Both the position numbers and the translations under genes were made by a program. A stretch of DNA of 64,000 nucleotides from Cadophora sp. MPI-SDFR-AT-0126 (lineage: Eukaryota > Ascomycota > Leotiomycetes > Helotiales > Ploettnerulaceae): NCBI GenBank assembly GCA_020747065.1, contig JAGMVK010000008.1, positions 1,364,001-1,428,000 of the forward strand, given 5' to 3'. The notes under the pieces are model-generated. The model saw only the letters and a list, made by a program, of their open reading frames with translations, did no database searches and was not told the DNA's origin. Of this stretch, positions 22,990 to 33,572 are shown piece after piece (positions within the stretch are counted from its first letter, which is position 1; each line of letters starts with the position of its first letter).

Positions 22990-25900
22990 ATGTCGCTTCC
23001 AACGTCACAATCGCCTTTTAGTACTGCTCGGAGAATGCGCGCTCCCTCTATCAGTTCACAGTCAAGCCCAAGACTGATTCCTGGCTCGTCTGAACCCTCG
23101 GCAGATGGAGCTTCAGACATGAACTATGGTTCTTTTCGGGGACGTCCAGATACGCAGGCATCACATGTTTCTGCGCTCACTGCTGCCACAGCTTCCGGCC
23201 ATCGAGAACCAACAAGGTCCTCTGTGCATCTCTCCTACCGAGGCGGACCACCAGGTCTGTTGGTCACTTTCTTCAAACGGGTTAATCACTGACCTCGATC
23301 TAGCACATATCGACAATACACTCACGGCTCGAAGTGTCCGCGAAGATACTGCAGAATTGGCGACATATGCTCTCTCAGACAGAGCATCAGCAAGGAGCGT
23401 CTCCCCTCCCCGCCAAAGACCGACGCAGACTTCCCTCGAATCATATTTCAACTTAGGTACAGAGGAGGAAAGGTCTCCAGTGAGATCTGCTGAAGGGCTA
23501 CACCACCATATCATCGAAGAGGTTTCCGAGCCAGTCTCGCCAGAGAGCAGCCCTGCTTCGGTCAAAGCTCCTGGTGCTTCTGCCCTTACAGATATGCTGA
23601 AGCGATCTCCTCCAAACACACCACCGAAGAGCAGCGAGGATGGTGGGGATGACGCAGAGGTACTGAACGGCACTTGGGGCGAAGAAAGTCCTCGGCAACG
23701 CCGCCTGATTTTGACGCCAAAGGGCGTGGATACCGAACCGACGGAACGAACATCACTGCTGGGGAAAGATACGAGGTTCGAGACTCATCATCCCGACTGG
23801 ATACGCGGAGAGCAAGACATTGAGAGACAAAGCGTTAAGCGAGCGCCAGCATGGCCAAAGCTACGGAACGTTGTAATGTGGCCACGGGAGAAAGGGGTTG
23901 AGGTTGCGCGAACTGTCCTCGATCCGAGGGCGTGGGATAGGAAAGCCATTTGGCAGCACGTGGTAAAGGAACCCCTGGGAGCACTTCCGGCAGCTATCCT
24001 TGGCCTTTTGCTCAACATCTTAGATGCTTTATCATATGGTATGTTTGACATGTCCAGGGACTCTCTTTCGTTGAAGCATAGACTCTTGAATTCCCTGGAA
24101 ATTTATTACTTTGTTAAACCTGGAAGACTAATTGGTCATATAGGCATGATTCTGTTTCCTCTAGGGCAGGCCACCTTCGAAAAGCTCGGCGCTGCTGGTA
24201 TTGCTATGTTCTACGTAAGCTGTATAGTATCCCAATTGGTATACTCATGTGGTGGCAGTAAATTCAAGGGTGGAGTGGGGTCTGAGATGGTATGTCAAGA
24301 AATTTTTTCACATAATCTATATCTACTAATCTCAACCACGCAGATCGAAGTCGTGCCATTCTTCCACAAAATGGCCTTCCTCATATTAAATCGTGTCGGA
24401 GAAGAGAATCCGGCGGCTGTCATTGCCACAACAATAACAGCTTATGCACTCAGCAGCATCCTCACTGGATTGATCTTCTTCCTCATGGGGTTCTTCGGAT
24501 TTGGATATATCGTAGGCTTCATACCGCGTCATATCCTCATCGGGTGTATCGGTGGTGTCGGTCTCTTCTTACTTATGACAGGTTTGGAGGTTTGTGCTGG
24601 GCTCAACGGGAACCTCAATTTCGACCTTGTAACGTTGAAGAAGTTGTTCGAGCCTGACACATTTGTTCTGTGGATAATCCCTCTTCTTTTGGCCATCATA
24701 CTCTTTGCCTTGCAGCACAGATATGACTCGAAATATCTACTTCCCATATACATCTTATGTATTCCAGCGGTCTTCTACTTTTTCGTCTTTTCTACCGATC
24801 AGCTGAACGTGGAGGATCTAAGGAAAAGTGGATGGATATTTGACGGACCAGAAGCTGGAGAGCCCTGGTGGTATTTCTACACTCTATATGGTAGGCCATT
24901 CCAACTCTTTACTTGGATATCGGACTGACTTAAGTAGACTTCAAACTTGTACATTGGGGAGCTGTCGCGCAAACTATTCCATCTATGCTTGCCCTAACCT
25001 TCTTCGGTGTCCTCCACGTACCGATCAATGTGCCATCTCTTGGTTTCAAGCTCGAAATAGACGATGTCGATCTTGACCGGGAGTTGATGGCTCACGGTGT
25101 GTCGAACGCCTTGTCTGGCGCCGTAGGCAGCATTCAAAATTATCTTGTCTATACTAACAGTGTTCTCTTCATCAACTCTGGTGGAGATAGTCGGTTGGCA
25201 GGTGTCATGCTTGCCATCGGTACTGCTGGAATAATGGCGGTTGGCCCAGGCATTATTGGCTACATTCCAGTCATGATGGTGGGCACACTCATCTTCGTAC
25301 TTGGCCTTGAGCTTGTAAAGGAGGCTCTCTGGGTTACGTGGAAGAAACTGAAGTTCCTCGAGTATTCTACCGTAAGAATTATATTCCTTCCTCTCCCCTG
25401 TTATCAGTATGAACATTCACTAACGGCTTGCAGGTTGTTGTGATTGTTTTTGCCATGGGTCTTTACGATTTCGTTGCCGGTATCGCTATCGGGATTGGGC
25501 TTGCTTTCTGCTCGTTGATCTTCCAGACATCTACAGTACCAGCTGTCAGGGCCTCCTATTCAGGCGAAGTTGCAGGATCCACAGTCCGCAGAAATCCAAC
25601 CCAGTACCGCTACCTACGAGACGTAGGGCAACAGATCCATGTTACGAAATTGGCTGGCTACCTTTTCTTCGGCACCATTGTCAGCGTAGAAGACAGGATT
25701 AAATCGTTGGTTGAGGAGGAGGCATTCCACCGACGGCCAATTCGATTCCTCATATTCGACCTTACCCATGTCACCGGGGTTGACTACTCCGCTGCTGAGG
25801 CCTTCAATAGACTCAGTCGAATCTTGGGCCTCAAGGGAGTCACATTGCTGATGAGTGGCGTGCGAGATGAAAGTGCGATTGGCAAAGGTCTCAGAGCTAC

Positions 25901-26624
25901 TGGGGTCGGAGATGGTGCGAATGAAGTCAAGATGTTCGAAGACCTCAACTCTGCACTCGAGAGCTGTGAAAACGAACTCCTCAAGACGCTTTACGCTAGT
26001 AGAGATGCACGCGCAATTCGCAATACTCCAACGCCACATCTTGACGCACCTACTAGGCCGCGAAGTGAGTCGCATACCTTCGATACGCAGTTTAGCTCAC
26101 CTAGACTAAACCAGCTACACCGTGCGGCGACCACTACCCTGGACGATATACCTGGAGAGTCAAGATATTTGAACTTCAAGGAGCCCCTACGTCTGATATT
26201 GCAGACATTCCAAGGGCTGACCGACAAGAACGAAGACTTCTGGTTTCAGAGTCTCCCCTTCTTCGTCAAGAATGAGTACGCTGCTGGCACGATTCTCTAC
26301 AAACGTGGCGAGCAAGCAAAGGGCTTCTACCTTCTCGAACAAGGTATCCTTCGAGCTGACTATGAGTTGCCTCAAGGTCGCTACTTCGAGAGTATCGTCG
26401 CAGGGACTACCTGTGGCGAGCTTCCATTCTTCTCAGAAACAGACAGGACAGCCACCGTACAAGCTGAACGCGATTGTGTGACCTGGCTCATGGACAGAGA
26501 CAACTGGGAGAAGCTGCAAAAGACCGAGCCTGAAGTCGCACAAGAGTTGCTCCGTATCTCACTCAAGCTTACGAGCGAGAGAATGAGCGCTATTACATCT
26601 TATGTCTTGACAACTGCTGGCTGA
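22990..26624 (+). CDS. SulP family transporter with STAS and cyclic-nucleotide-binding domains (yeast Vsb1-like)
   Basis: Six exons (22990-23254, 23304-24038, 24144-24289, 24344-24890, 24938-25371, 25434-26624) join in frame to about 1105 residues. Residues 1-310 are a disordered cytoplasmic tail. The membrane SulP core follows (about 325-760: [29 protein letters not shown], several hydrophobic helices, [18 protein letters not shown]). A STAS domain lies at about 766-890 ([20 protein letters not shown]). A cNMP-binding fold lies at about 965-1085 ([39 protein letters not shown]). This layout matches yeast YGR125W/Vsb1, which is needed for storage of basic amino acids in the vacuole, so vacuolar membrane location and that role are likely by homology only. 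The second intron (105 nt) is open in frame. Confidence 0.92.
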
Positions 26625-27509
26625 TTATGCAAATGTATATAATGTGTTCATATAAGTGCGTGGGCGGTATAAAAAAGCATGAGGACAGACATGGGTTCTT
26701 GTCCTCCGGTTGGGGTGGTCAATTTGCTTGCATAGCATTGCGGGGAGTCTTGGATATGGTATTGGAAAAGTGTCTATCCTTCTGTAATCATTAGTTGCAT
26801 GCATGCTTGCATGGTATCGCGGAAAACTCTGAAATGGATTGGTTGTCAGCAGCGGAATGCTTTCCATACCACCATGCGCCAATTCCTAAGCACCTCAGTG
26901 ACAAGGTCAATTTCAGATGCGATTCATATGCGTTCGTTCCAGTCTGGTCCATAGATCAAGCTTTCTCATCCTTGGTCCTCACACCAATATCGGGAACTGG
27001 ACCAATCCCCTGGCTGACCGCTCTGATTTCTCATCATCGGCTCGCTACGAGCCCCTGTCTATTTATGCGGCTCAAGATCATGAAGGTGGAAAGAAAGACG
27101 AAAGCGTACACGGAGCTGCTTTGGAAATTGCTGTCACTTCTTTGGTGCGTGATCTGAGCTGTAAGTAGTGCGGAATCTGAGGATTGTGATTACTCAGTAA
27201 CGAGAATTGAGAGATCTGCTGCTCCGTGTTTGGCCTAGCCAGGGGGACGCATATCTCTTAATAACGCGTGCATCAACTTTCAGGAAATATGTCTATAAAG
27301 AGGACGAGACAGGCTGTTTGATTTCACGATTTATTTCCTCGTATGTCAATCACAGAGAAAGCAGCAGCCCTCCTCTCCTCCGGGGCAGTTGCGGACTTCG
27401 TATCCTCGCAAGAGCCACACAAATATTACTTCATCAATCCACGCCAAATCCAGAAAAGAAACAAGTAGCTTCATTAGTCGCTTCCAAGCTGCTCTGAAAA
27501 AATTAAAAA
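26625..27509. other. Intergenic, SulP transporter to dehydrogenase
   Basis: The 3' region of the transporter gene and the promoter of the dehydrogenase. A 120-codon frame at 26795-27157 has no domain and no splice context. I see no other feature. Confidence 0.5.
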
Positions 27510-28712
27510 ATGGCTTTCCCAACTTACACCAAGACTTTCCATACCTCCTCCTACCCAACTAGCAACCCGTCTAATCCGGCCATTTCTACGGCTGGAAAGG
27601 TGGTGGTTATTACTGGAGGTGGATCTGGATTAGGGGTGAGTTATTTGTTTATTTGCCTACTGCGACTCTTTCAGTCTCTGTTCCTCTTCTTGTCAGAATG
27701 ACTTCTCAAGTCGCTCATGCCTTTGTCTCTTCATAAAGGTTCAAGTAATATCTAGGCAGACAGCATAAGCGAGCAATAAACGAGCAAAACGAAAACAAAC
27801 ACCAGAAATCCAAGCACACATTCTAACTCTCTCTCCAACCCAGCCACACATAGCCCACGCCTTCGCCGCGTCAGGATGAACCAACTTTCCCTCCTAGGCC
27901 GCACCCCCTCCACCCTCCTCTCCACCAAAACCTCCCTCCAAACCCTCCACCCCACCATCCAAGTCCTCACCTTCACCGCAGACATCACCTCCCTCCCGTC
28001 CCTCACCCACGCCCTCTCGACAACCGCCTCCACCCTCGGCCCCATCGACACCCTCGTCTCCAACGCTGCATACTGTCCCGATCCCTCACCCATCGGCACG
28101 GGACCCGTCGACGAGTGGTTCCGCGGCATGGAAGTCAATGTGAGAGGGAATCTGCACCTCGTCCAGATATTCTTACAGTATTGCGCTTCCGGAGAGGCCG
28201 AGAAGCGTGTATTCGTGCATGTCAGTACGGGTGGTGCTCATTTGCTGCCGTTGGGGAGCGGCATGAGTGGGTATGCGATAAGCAAGTTGGCGGCCACGAG
28301 GGTGGTGGATTATTTCGGGATGGAGAATCTGGGGCGCGTGAGAGTTATGAATGTGCATCCTGGAGTTTTGCAGACGGATATGAATAGGAAGGCGGTGGAG
28401 GCGGGGTTTGTGTTGCCGTATGATGATGGTGAGTTACATCCTGCTTTGCTTTCTGATTGTCGGAAGTTTTCTGAAGTGCTTTGGGGTGAGGTAGGTTACT
28501 TGGTATGAAGAGGCACAAGAATGGGCTAACTGTACTGTATTATAGTCGAATTGAGCGCTTCGTTCATCGTGTGGTCTGCAAGTCACGAGGCTGAGTTCTT
28601 GAAGGGTAAGTTGATTTGGGCGAATTGGGATGTCGAGGAATTAAAGGCGAAGAAGGAGATTCTTGAAAAGACGGATGAGTTGACTATCGGGCTAATTGGA
28701 TGGGGTGCTTGA
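27510..28712 (+). CDS. Short-chain dehydrogenase/reductase, apparent one-base frameshift
   Basis: A classical SDR with a Rossmann NAD(P)-binding fold; its substrate is unknown. Exons 27510-27635, 27844-28428 and 28546-28712 are supported by GTGAGT donors, CTAAC branch points and family motifs. These are the cofactor loop TGGGSGLG, LLGRTPSTL, SNAAY (the NAG-type motif), a serine in VHVSTGGA and the catalytic YAISK, followed by HPGVLQTDM. The exons total 878 nt, one short of a whole number of codons. After PHIAHAFAASG the frame meets TGA at 27877-27879, while the continuation MNQLSLLGR lies in another frame (from 27876). A single missing base near 27870-27877 would explain it. It could be a real null allele or an assembly error. 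The intact protein would be about 292 residues. The first intron (208 nt) is longer than its neighbours'. Confidence 0.75.
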
Positions 28713-29286
28713 TTCGGGTGATGAGCTCTGGGAAAGTTTGAATGTTCCTTCATTGGTCCATAATTTGGTACTCGATATGCCTTACAATGTGCTCGCTGGT
28801 CCTCAACCCGAATATGCTCGAGGAGAAAGAACACCTGTAGGACAGAGTACCATACTCAGACAAGTACAAAATCTTCCATTCTCTCAAAGGCTTTGACTAT
28901 ATGATTGATGAATATTTGTGCCAACCTTTTAGTTCTCACAGGAAGAGGACGTAAGGCAGCGAGCCTGAGGTGGATGGCTGATCACTTGGGCAGACTGAGA
29001 TCTACTCTGCGAAAACATTACTTAAGACCATAAGCTGCATAGGTAGACTAATTGAGCCATGCCGAACCAATACTCAAGAGCGATAGGTGTGTAAGCCGTC
29101 TATCTTTGCGCGCCAGGATATATCCACGTATTCGCCAACTCCGCACTGGTATACTCCACTGGAAGGACGTTCCCAAATCATTCAAGCTCCCAACAAATAA
29201 AACAATCGAGATACTCCAGTTTCATGAATCAAATTCAAAAAGCACAAACTTTTGTGTACAGTAGATTTTCCACGACCCATTCCTAT
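28713..29286. other. Convergent 3' intergenic region
   Basis: This lies between the 3' ends of the dehydrogenase and the minus-strand glycine-cleavage gene. It should hold both 3' untranslated regions. I see no gene in it. Confidence 0.5.
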
Positions 29287-30696
29287 CTATGACGGCGCGG
29301 CTCCCTTCCAATACTTGCTCGGTACGAAAGGCATCTTCGTGACCTTCGCCTTGCGCTTCTTACCTCTGACCACAACCTCGACATCAGTGCCAGACTTGTG
29401 GAAGCCATCCTTAATATAACCCATGGCGATATTCTTCCCCAATGTCGGACTGGGACATCCACTTGTGATGTTTCCAATCTTGTCTCCCTTATCATTGACA
29501 ATTTCGGCTCCTTCTCTGGCTGGAGCACCCTCGACAATTAAGCCGATCCTCCTTCTCTCGACACCAACTCCGCCTTTGCTCTTGGGCGTTAATTGGCTGA
29601 GAATGATATCCGAACCATGGAATCCTCCAGTCACCCTCCTGTCCTTTCCAATAACCCAGCTGAGTGCCGCCTCCACAGGTGTAGTGGAGTCATCCAAGTC
29701 ATGGCCATAAAGACACATGCCAGCCTCCAATCTCAAGCTGTCTCTAGCTCCCAGCCCAGCAAGTTGGAGTTGTTCTGGCCCAGCACTCTGCAACAGGGTT
29801 TCTGTGACAGCGACGGCCTCCGACTCTGGAATAGAGATCTCGAATCCGTCCTCGCCGGTATATCCACCTCTACTAACCAACAAAGGGTTCGAAATCTCTC
29901 CATTCAGCAGCTTGATCTTGATAAACTTGCTTGAGCCGAAGTACATCTCCTTCAATTCACTCTCCGCAGGCTCGACCATCAATTTACCCAGAATATCAGC
30001 ACTCAACGGTCCCTGCAACGCAACCAGTCCCCACCCGTCAAGCACCTCCCACTCGACCTTCGCTCCGCCCTCACTCTCGAAAGCCTCCAATTCCTCCTTG
30101 AAATAGGGCAGATCCTTCTCTCTGCACCCAGCATTCGTGACCACATAGAATAATTCCGGACCCAGCCTAGTCAGGATAGTATCATCGACAATCCCACCAG
30201 TAACAGGCCATAGCAGGGTGCTCAACGTGCTCTTATGTGTTTCCAAACCCGCGATTCCAGCAGGTGTGATGCGTTCCAGGAAGGCGTTGACGCCTGGACC
30301 GGAGAAACGGTGCTGTACCATGTGGCTAACGTCGAAGAGGGAGGCATGCGAACGCGTGAAGTGGTGCGAGGCGCTGACACTGAGGGATGTATATTGGACG
30401 GGCATATGAAAGCCGCCAAATGGCACCATCTTGCCGCCGTGCGCGAGGTGGAGATCGTAGAGGGGTGTCTTGCGGAGGGCTTCATTGCTGGGTGCGGAGG
30501 AAGAGTGGCGTATTGTTTGCGAGAGAGAGGGTGCCAATATTCGTGGGTTCTGGGTGAGGGAGTGAGGTCTGGGTGGGGGGGCTGTTGTGGGGATTTTACG
30601 GTTTAGAGCTGTTGAGATGGTGCGCGAGCTTCTAGATGCGGTCCTTGGTAGTAGGATGGCGTCAGTGACGCTTGATGCAGCTCTGAGACGCTTCAT
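29287..30696 (-). CDS. GCV1: Glycine cleavage system T protein (aminomethyltransferase), mitochondrial
   Basis: The T protein transfers the methylene group of the aminomethyl-lipoyl H protein to tetrahydrofolate, releasing ammonia, in the mitochondrial glycine-cleavage complex. A single intronless exon encodes 469 residues. The first ~70 residues are rich in Arg, Ser and Ala with few acids, a typical matrix-targeting sequence. The GcvT fold begins at about residue 75 (LRKTPLYDLHLAHGGKMVPF, GGFHMPVQY, SLFDVSHM). Family signatures follow: GGIVDDTI, the folate-contacting region SRGGYTGEDGFEI, and GLGARDSLRLEAGMCLYGHD. The C-terminal barrel domain has GNITSGCPSPTLGKNIAMGY. Length and motifs fit the yeast Gcv1 class. 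It is transcribed in tandem after the V-ATPase subunit H gene, with 324 bp between them. Confidence 0.96.
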   Translation of the reverse strand: MKRLRAASSVTDAILLPRTASRSSRTISTALNRKIPTTAPPPRPHSLTQNPRILAPSLSQTIRHSSSAPSNEALRKTPLYDLHLAHGGKMVPFGGFHMPVQYTSLSVSASHHFTRSHASLFDVSHMVQHRFSGPGVNAFLERITPAGIAGLETHKSTLSTLLWPVTGGIVDDTILTRLGPELFYVVTNAGCREKDLPYFKEELEAFESEGGAKVEWEVLDGWGLVALQGPLSADILGKLMVEPAESELKEMYFGSSKFIKIKLLNGEISNPLLVSRGGYTGEDGFEISIPESEAVAVTETLLQSAGPEQLQLAGLGARDSLRLEAGMCLYGHDLDDSTTPVEAALSWVIGKDRRVTGGFHGSDIILSQLTPKSKGGVGVERRRIGLIVEGAPAREGAEIVNDKGDKIGNITSGCPSPTLGKNIAMGYIKDGFHKSGTDVEVVVRGKKRKAKVTKMPFVPSKYWKGAAPS

Positions 30697-31020
30697 CTTG
30701 TGTCAATTGATTGTTGTGTTATGAGGATTGTGGTTTTGACCTTTTAAACATGTTCGTCGGGACGTCTGTTGACATGCGCCCTCTCGGCTATGATCGGAAG
30801 TGGGGTTCCGTTATCTGATTTCCACAAGGAACTTGACTGGTTTAGTGACAATAGGCATGGGCCAACAGCAACGTGATTTCAAAGATTTCGGTCTTCTCTA
30901 CTCTAACAACCAGGCACCGAATAGAGCTATCAATGAGAAATATATAGCTAGAAAAGCCTTGGAGTAATCCGTACCCTTTGGCTCGTGAATAATGATACAG
31001 CAAACCCCTCATTGTGACCT
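30697..31020. promoter_or_regulatory. Short intergenic region, VMA13 3' end to GCV1 promoter
   Basis: 324 bp between two tandem minus-strand genes. It must carry the VMA13 3' end and the GCV1 promoter. No open frame of interest and no motif I would name. Confidence 0.5.
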
Positions 31021-32554
31021 TCACTTGGTCTCAAAGCTGTATCTCAGCCATCCTGATAATGCGTTCAAGCTCTCCCACCTCACAGACTCGTCTTTTTCCT
31101 GCATCAGCTCCATTACTCTCGTCTTCAGACCTAGCTTCTCCAGCTGGGACCTCTTCTCGGGCACCTCTTTCACCAAGCATCCCACATCATTGCATGCAAT
31201 AGCAAGAACTTGCTTGTCATGCTCCCATCCTTTGCCCATGATCTCGGCAAGCTTCTTGGGCAGTGCTCCTTTCTCATGATCAAGAATTCTGCGAGCATTC
31301 TCGGCCCAGAATGTTGGGCTTCTGTGAGGCGGTGACCAGCGAAGATGTCCCGAGTTGACTTCTGCAGCGTACTCGTCGAATGTGGTCTGAGTCTTCGTGT
31401 ACTCGTCGAGCATTTCGCTGAGATTCTGCAGGTCCTCTAAGAGATCTGGATCTGAAAGATGCCGTCCAGTGATGTTTTGCAAAAGTGCAGGAAGTCTAGC
31501 AAGCACAGCGGCAGGAAGTAAGGTAGAACGGTTTGTCGAGAGAAGGTTGTAGAGGGATGATATGAGGAGTCGAGTAGTTTTCTCTTTTGGAGAGAGTCTC
31601 AGCAGCTGGGTATAGAGCGGGATGATGTCAAATTCTCTGCTTGCTGTTAGTTTGGTTGTGGAGCAATGAATCGACGGACTTACTCATCAAGACCTTCTCC
31701 AATATCGGCACCCTCAAAGCTCATCTGCCAGTGAACTAGGAGGACATGGTAGAGCAATTGTAGGCCGACTCCACCTCCAATAGTACCCTCAATTCCACTT
31801 CGCATGCTAGTAGCACCGCTCCATAGGGTGGAGGCAGAATCACCGTTCGAGACACCAGCCGCAGCTTTCAGAATGCTGACCAATGGACCAACTGTCTCTC
31901 GTCTCTGCTCCCAAAACAGCTGCCTTGACTTCTTGCTTCGTAGTAATGCAGAATATTCCAAGACCGCGATGTCTTGCAAGCCTCCATCAGTTACCAATGT
32001 CAAAGTCGATAGGTATGTGAACAGTCGGGGAATCGCAGCCGCTTCCTTCTTCGAGAATGCCGGAGCACTAGCGATCATACTTGTGAGAACAGTCGATGTG
32101 AGTAGTGGTATAGGGCTCTCCGGGTCGTTCGACTGGGTCAAGAGGGGTACCAAGGGCCCGTAGGGATCTGGATGCTCAGAGAGCGCCTTCGCGAGTGCTG
32201 GGATACCTGTAATTCTTACGTTAGTCCAATTTCCTTAGCTGGATGGCTAGGATATTCACCATCAAGCAAGTCGCCCAACAGCACCAAGATGTATTGTAAG
32301 ACATCTCCGCGCTTTGCAGCTGACTCTAAGATGCTGGGCTTTCCATTACCACCTACAAACAGCGTACGGTAACCATCGAGATCGCGTTCGACCACCTCCT
32401 TTCGCTGCTCTTTCCTGACTTTATCCACAGCTCTGATCTTGCTCAGTTGGTCGTCGCTGATCGTGCCAGCTCGATTGGCTCCCTCCCAAGGAATTGGTCG
32501 ACTCCGAATATTATTCTGAAGAGAGGCGAGATAAGGTGGGGGGTCCAAAGACAT
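31021..32554 (-). CDS. VMA13: V-type proton ATPase subunit H
   Basis: Subunit H belongs to the peripheral V1 sector of the vacuolar proton pump; it couples V1 to Vo and silences ATPase activity in free V1. Three exons (32554-32260, 32206-31684, 31636-31021) give 477 residues, matching the family length. The N-terminal part (SLDPPPYLASLQNNIRSRPI, then RAVDKVRKEQRKEVVERDL) and the alpha-helical ARM-like repeats in the middle are typical. The conserved C-terminal domain (about 345-477) reads LSEMLDEYTKTQTTFDEYA, SGHLRWSPPHRSPTFWAENA and VLAIACNDVGCLVKEVPE. Introns are 53 and 47 nt. It functions at vacuole and endomembrane surfaces. Confidence 0.96.
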
Positions 32555-33572
32555 GTTTACTACGTTCTTCGGCTCCTTGGTTGCGAAGTCTGCGGGGAGA
32601 GCTTTGGAGGTTTGAGGGAAGCAGTGGAAGGCTGGAGCTGTTGTTGATGGATGAAGCTCTTATCGAGAAGGCGCTAGTGAGGTAGCCATTGCCTTGCAGC
32701 TTTCGGCACAGTCTCAAGATCACTAGGTAACTTTTGGACCTCTGAGATGCAAATTACCAAAAATTCCGAATAATGCAGGGCTACTACGATGACATTGAAA
32801 TTTATGAGTATGTCTCTTATAGTAAGCTTCCTCCTGGAGTCATTTCAATGTGGACCTAAGCTTCAAACCTGTGGAAGGTTCTTGGCGCAGGTTCGCTCTT
32901 CCACTACGAACACGACTAAACTCTCCTCCACCGCAATCAACTGCTTTCAGAATCTCGAAAACGATTCACCTTCCCGATTTACTCGGCCATTACCTATACA
33001 CCTCTCAGACGCTCCAAATGGCACTCGGATTAACATTGTACGGCGAGCATGTATTCTAATTTAGAGCACAATTCGCAGAGAAATCGAGTAGCAGATAAGT
33101 TTTGAAGTTCGAGTACCATGTTATTGTTGGTGAATATCTACAAGGGGTCCCCATTACTCCGGAAACCCTCAGCCTGTGCAGCTCTCCCAGCAAAGGCAAA
33201 GTGTGTGGGGCAAGGACTTTTCTGCAACTGATCAATACTCAGACAAAAAGTCCCGCATAGAAATAACAAGAGAAGAAGCCAAACTCCAGACTTCCAAGAT
33301 ACGCACAACTCCAACCCGATGGAAAAGTAAGATAGAAATGCAGCAAGCACCAGCAGCTAACTCTGTAGAAAAGACTAATGTCCACCCATGGACATCATCC
33401 AGCGCAAGATCGACGATCCGGCAAGATGTACAGGGATAGATATCAGAGTCCATAAGAAAGTCATCTTTCTATCATAAGTTCCATTCGTGTCCCATCCAAG
33501 TAATGCATTGTTGCGGAGTATCCAGAGAGCAAGTAGAGCCAGTCATGTACGGATGTCGTCACGTCGTCATTT
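32555..33572. other. Intergenic, cyclin B 3' end to VMA13 start
   Basis: About 1 kb holding the VMA13 promoter and the 3' untranslated region of the cyclin gene, both minus strand. The small frames at 32789-33064 and 33138-33453 show no domain. Confidence 0.5.
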
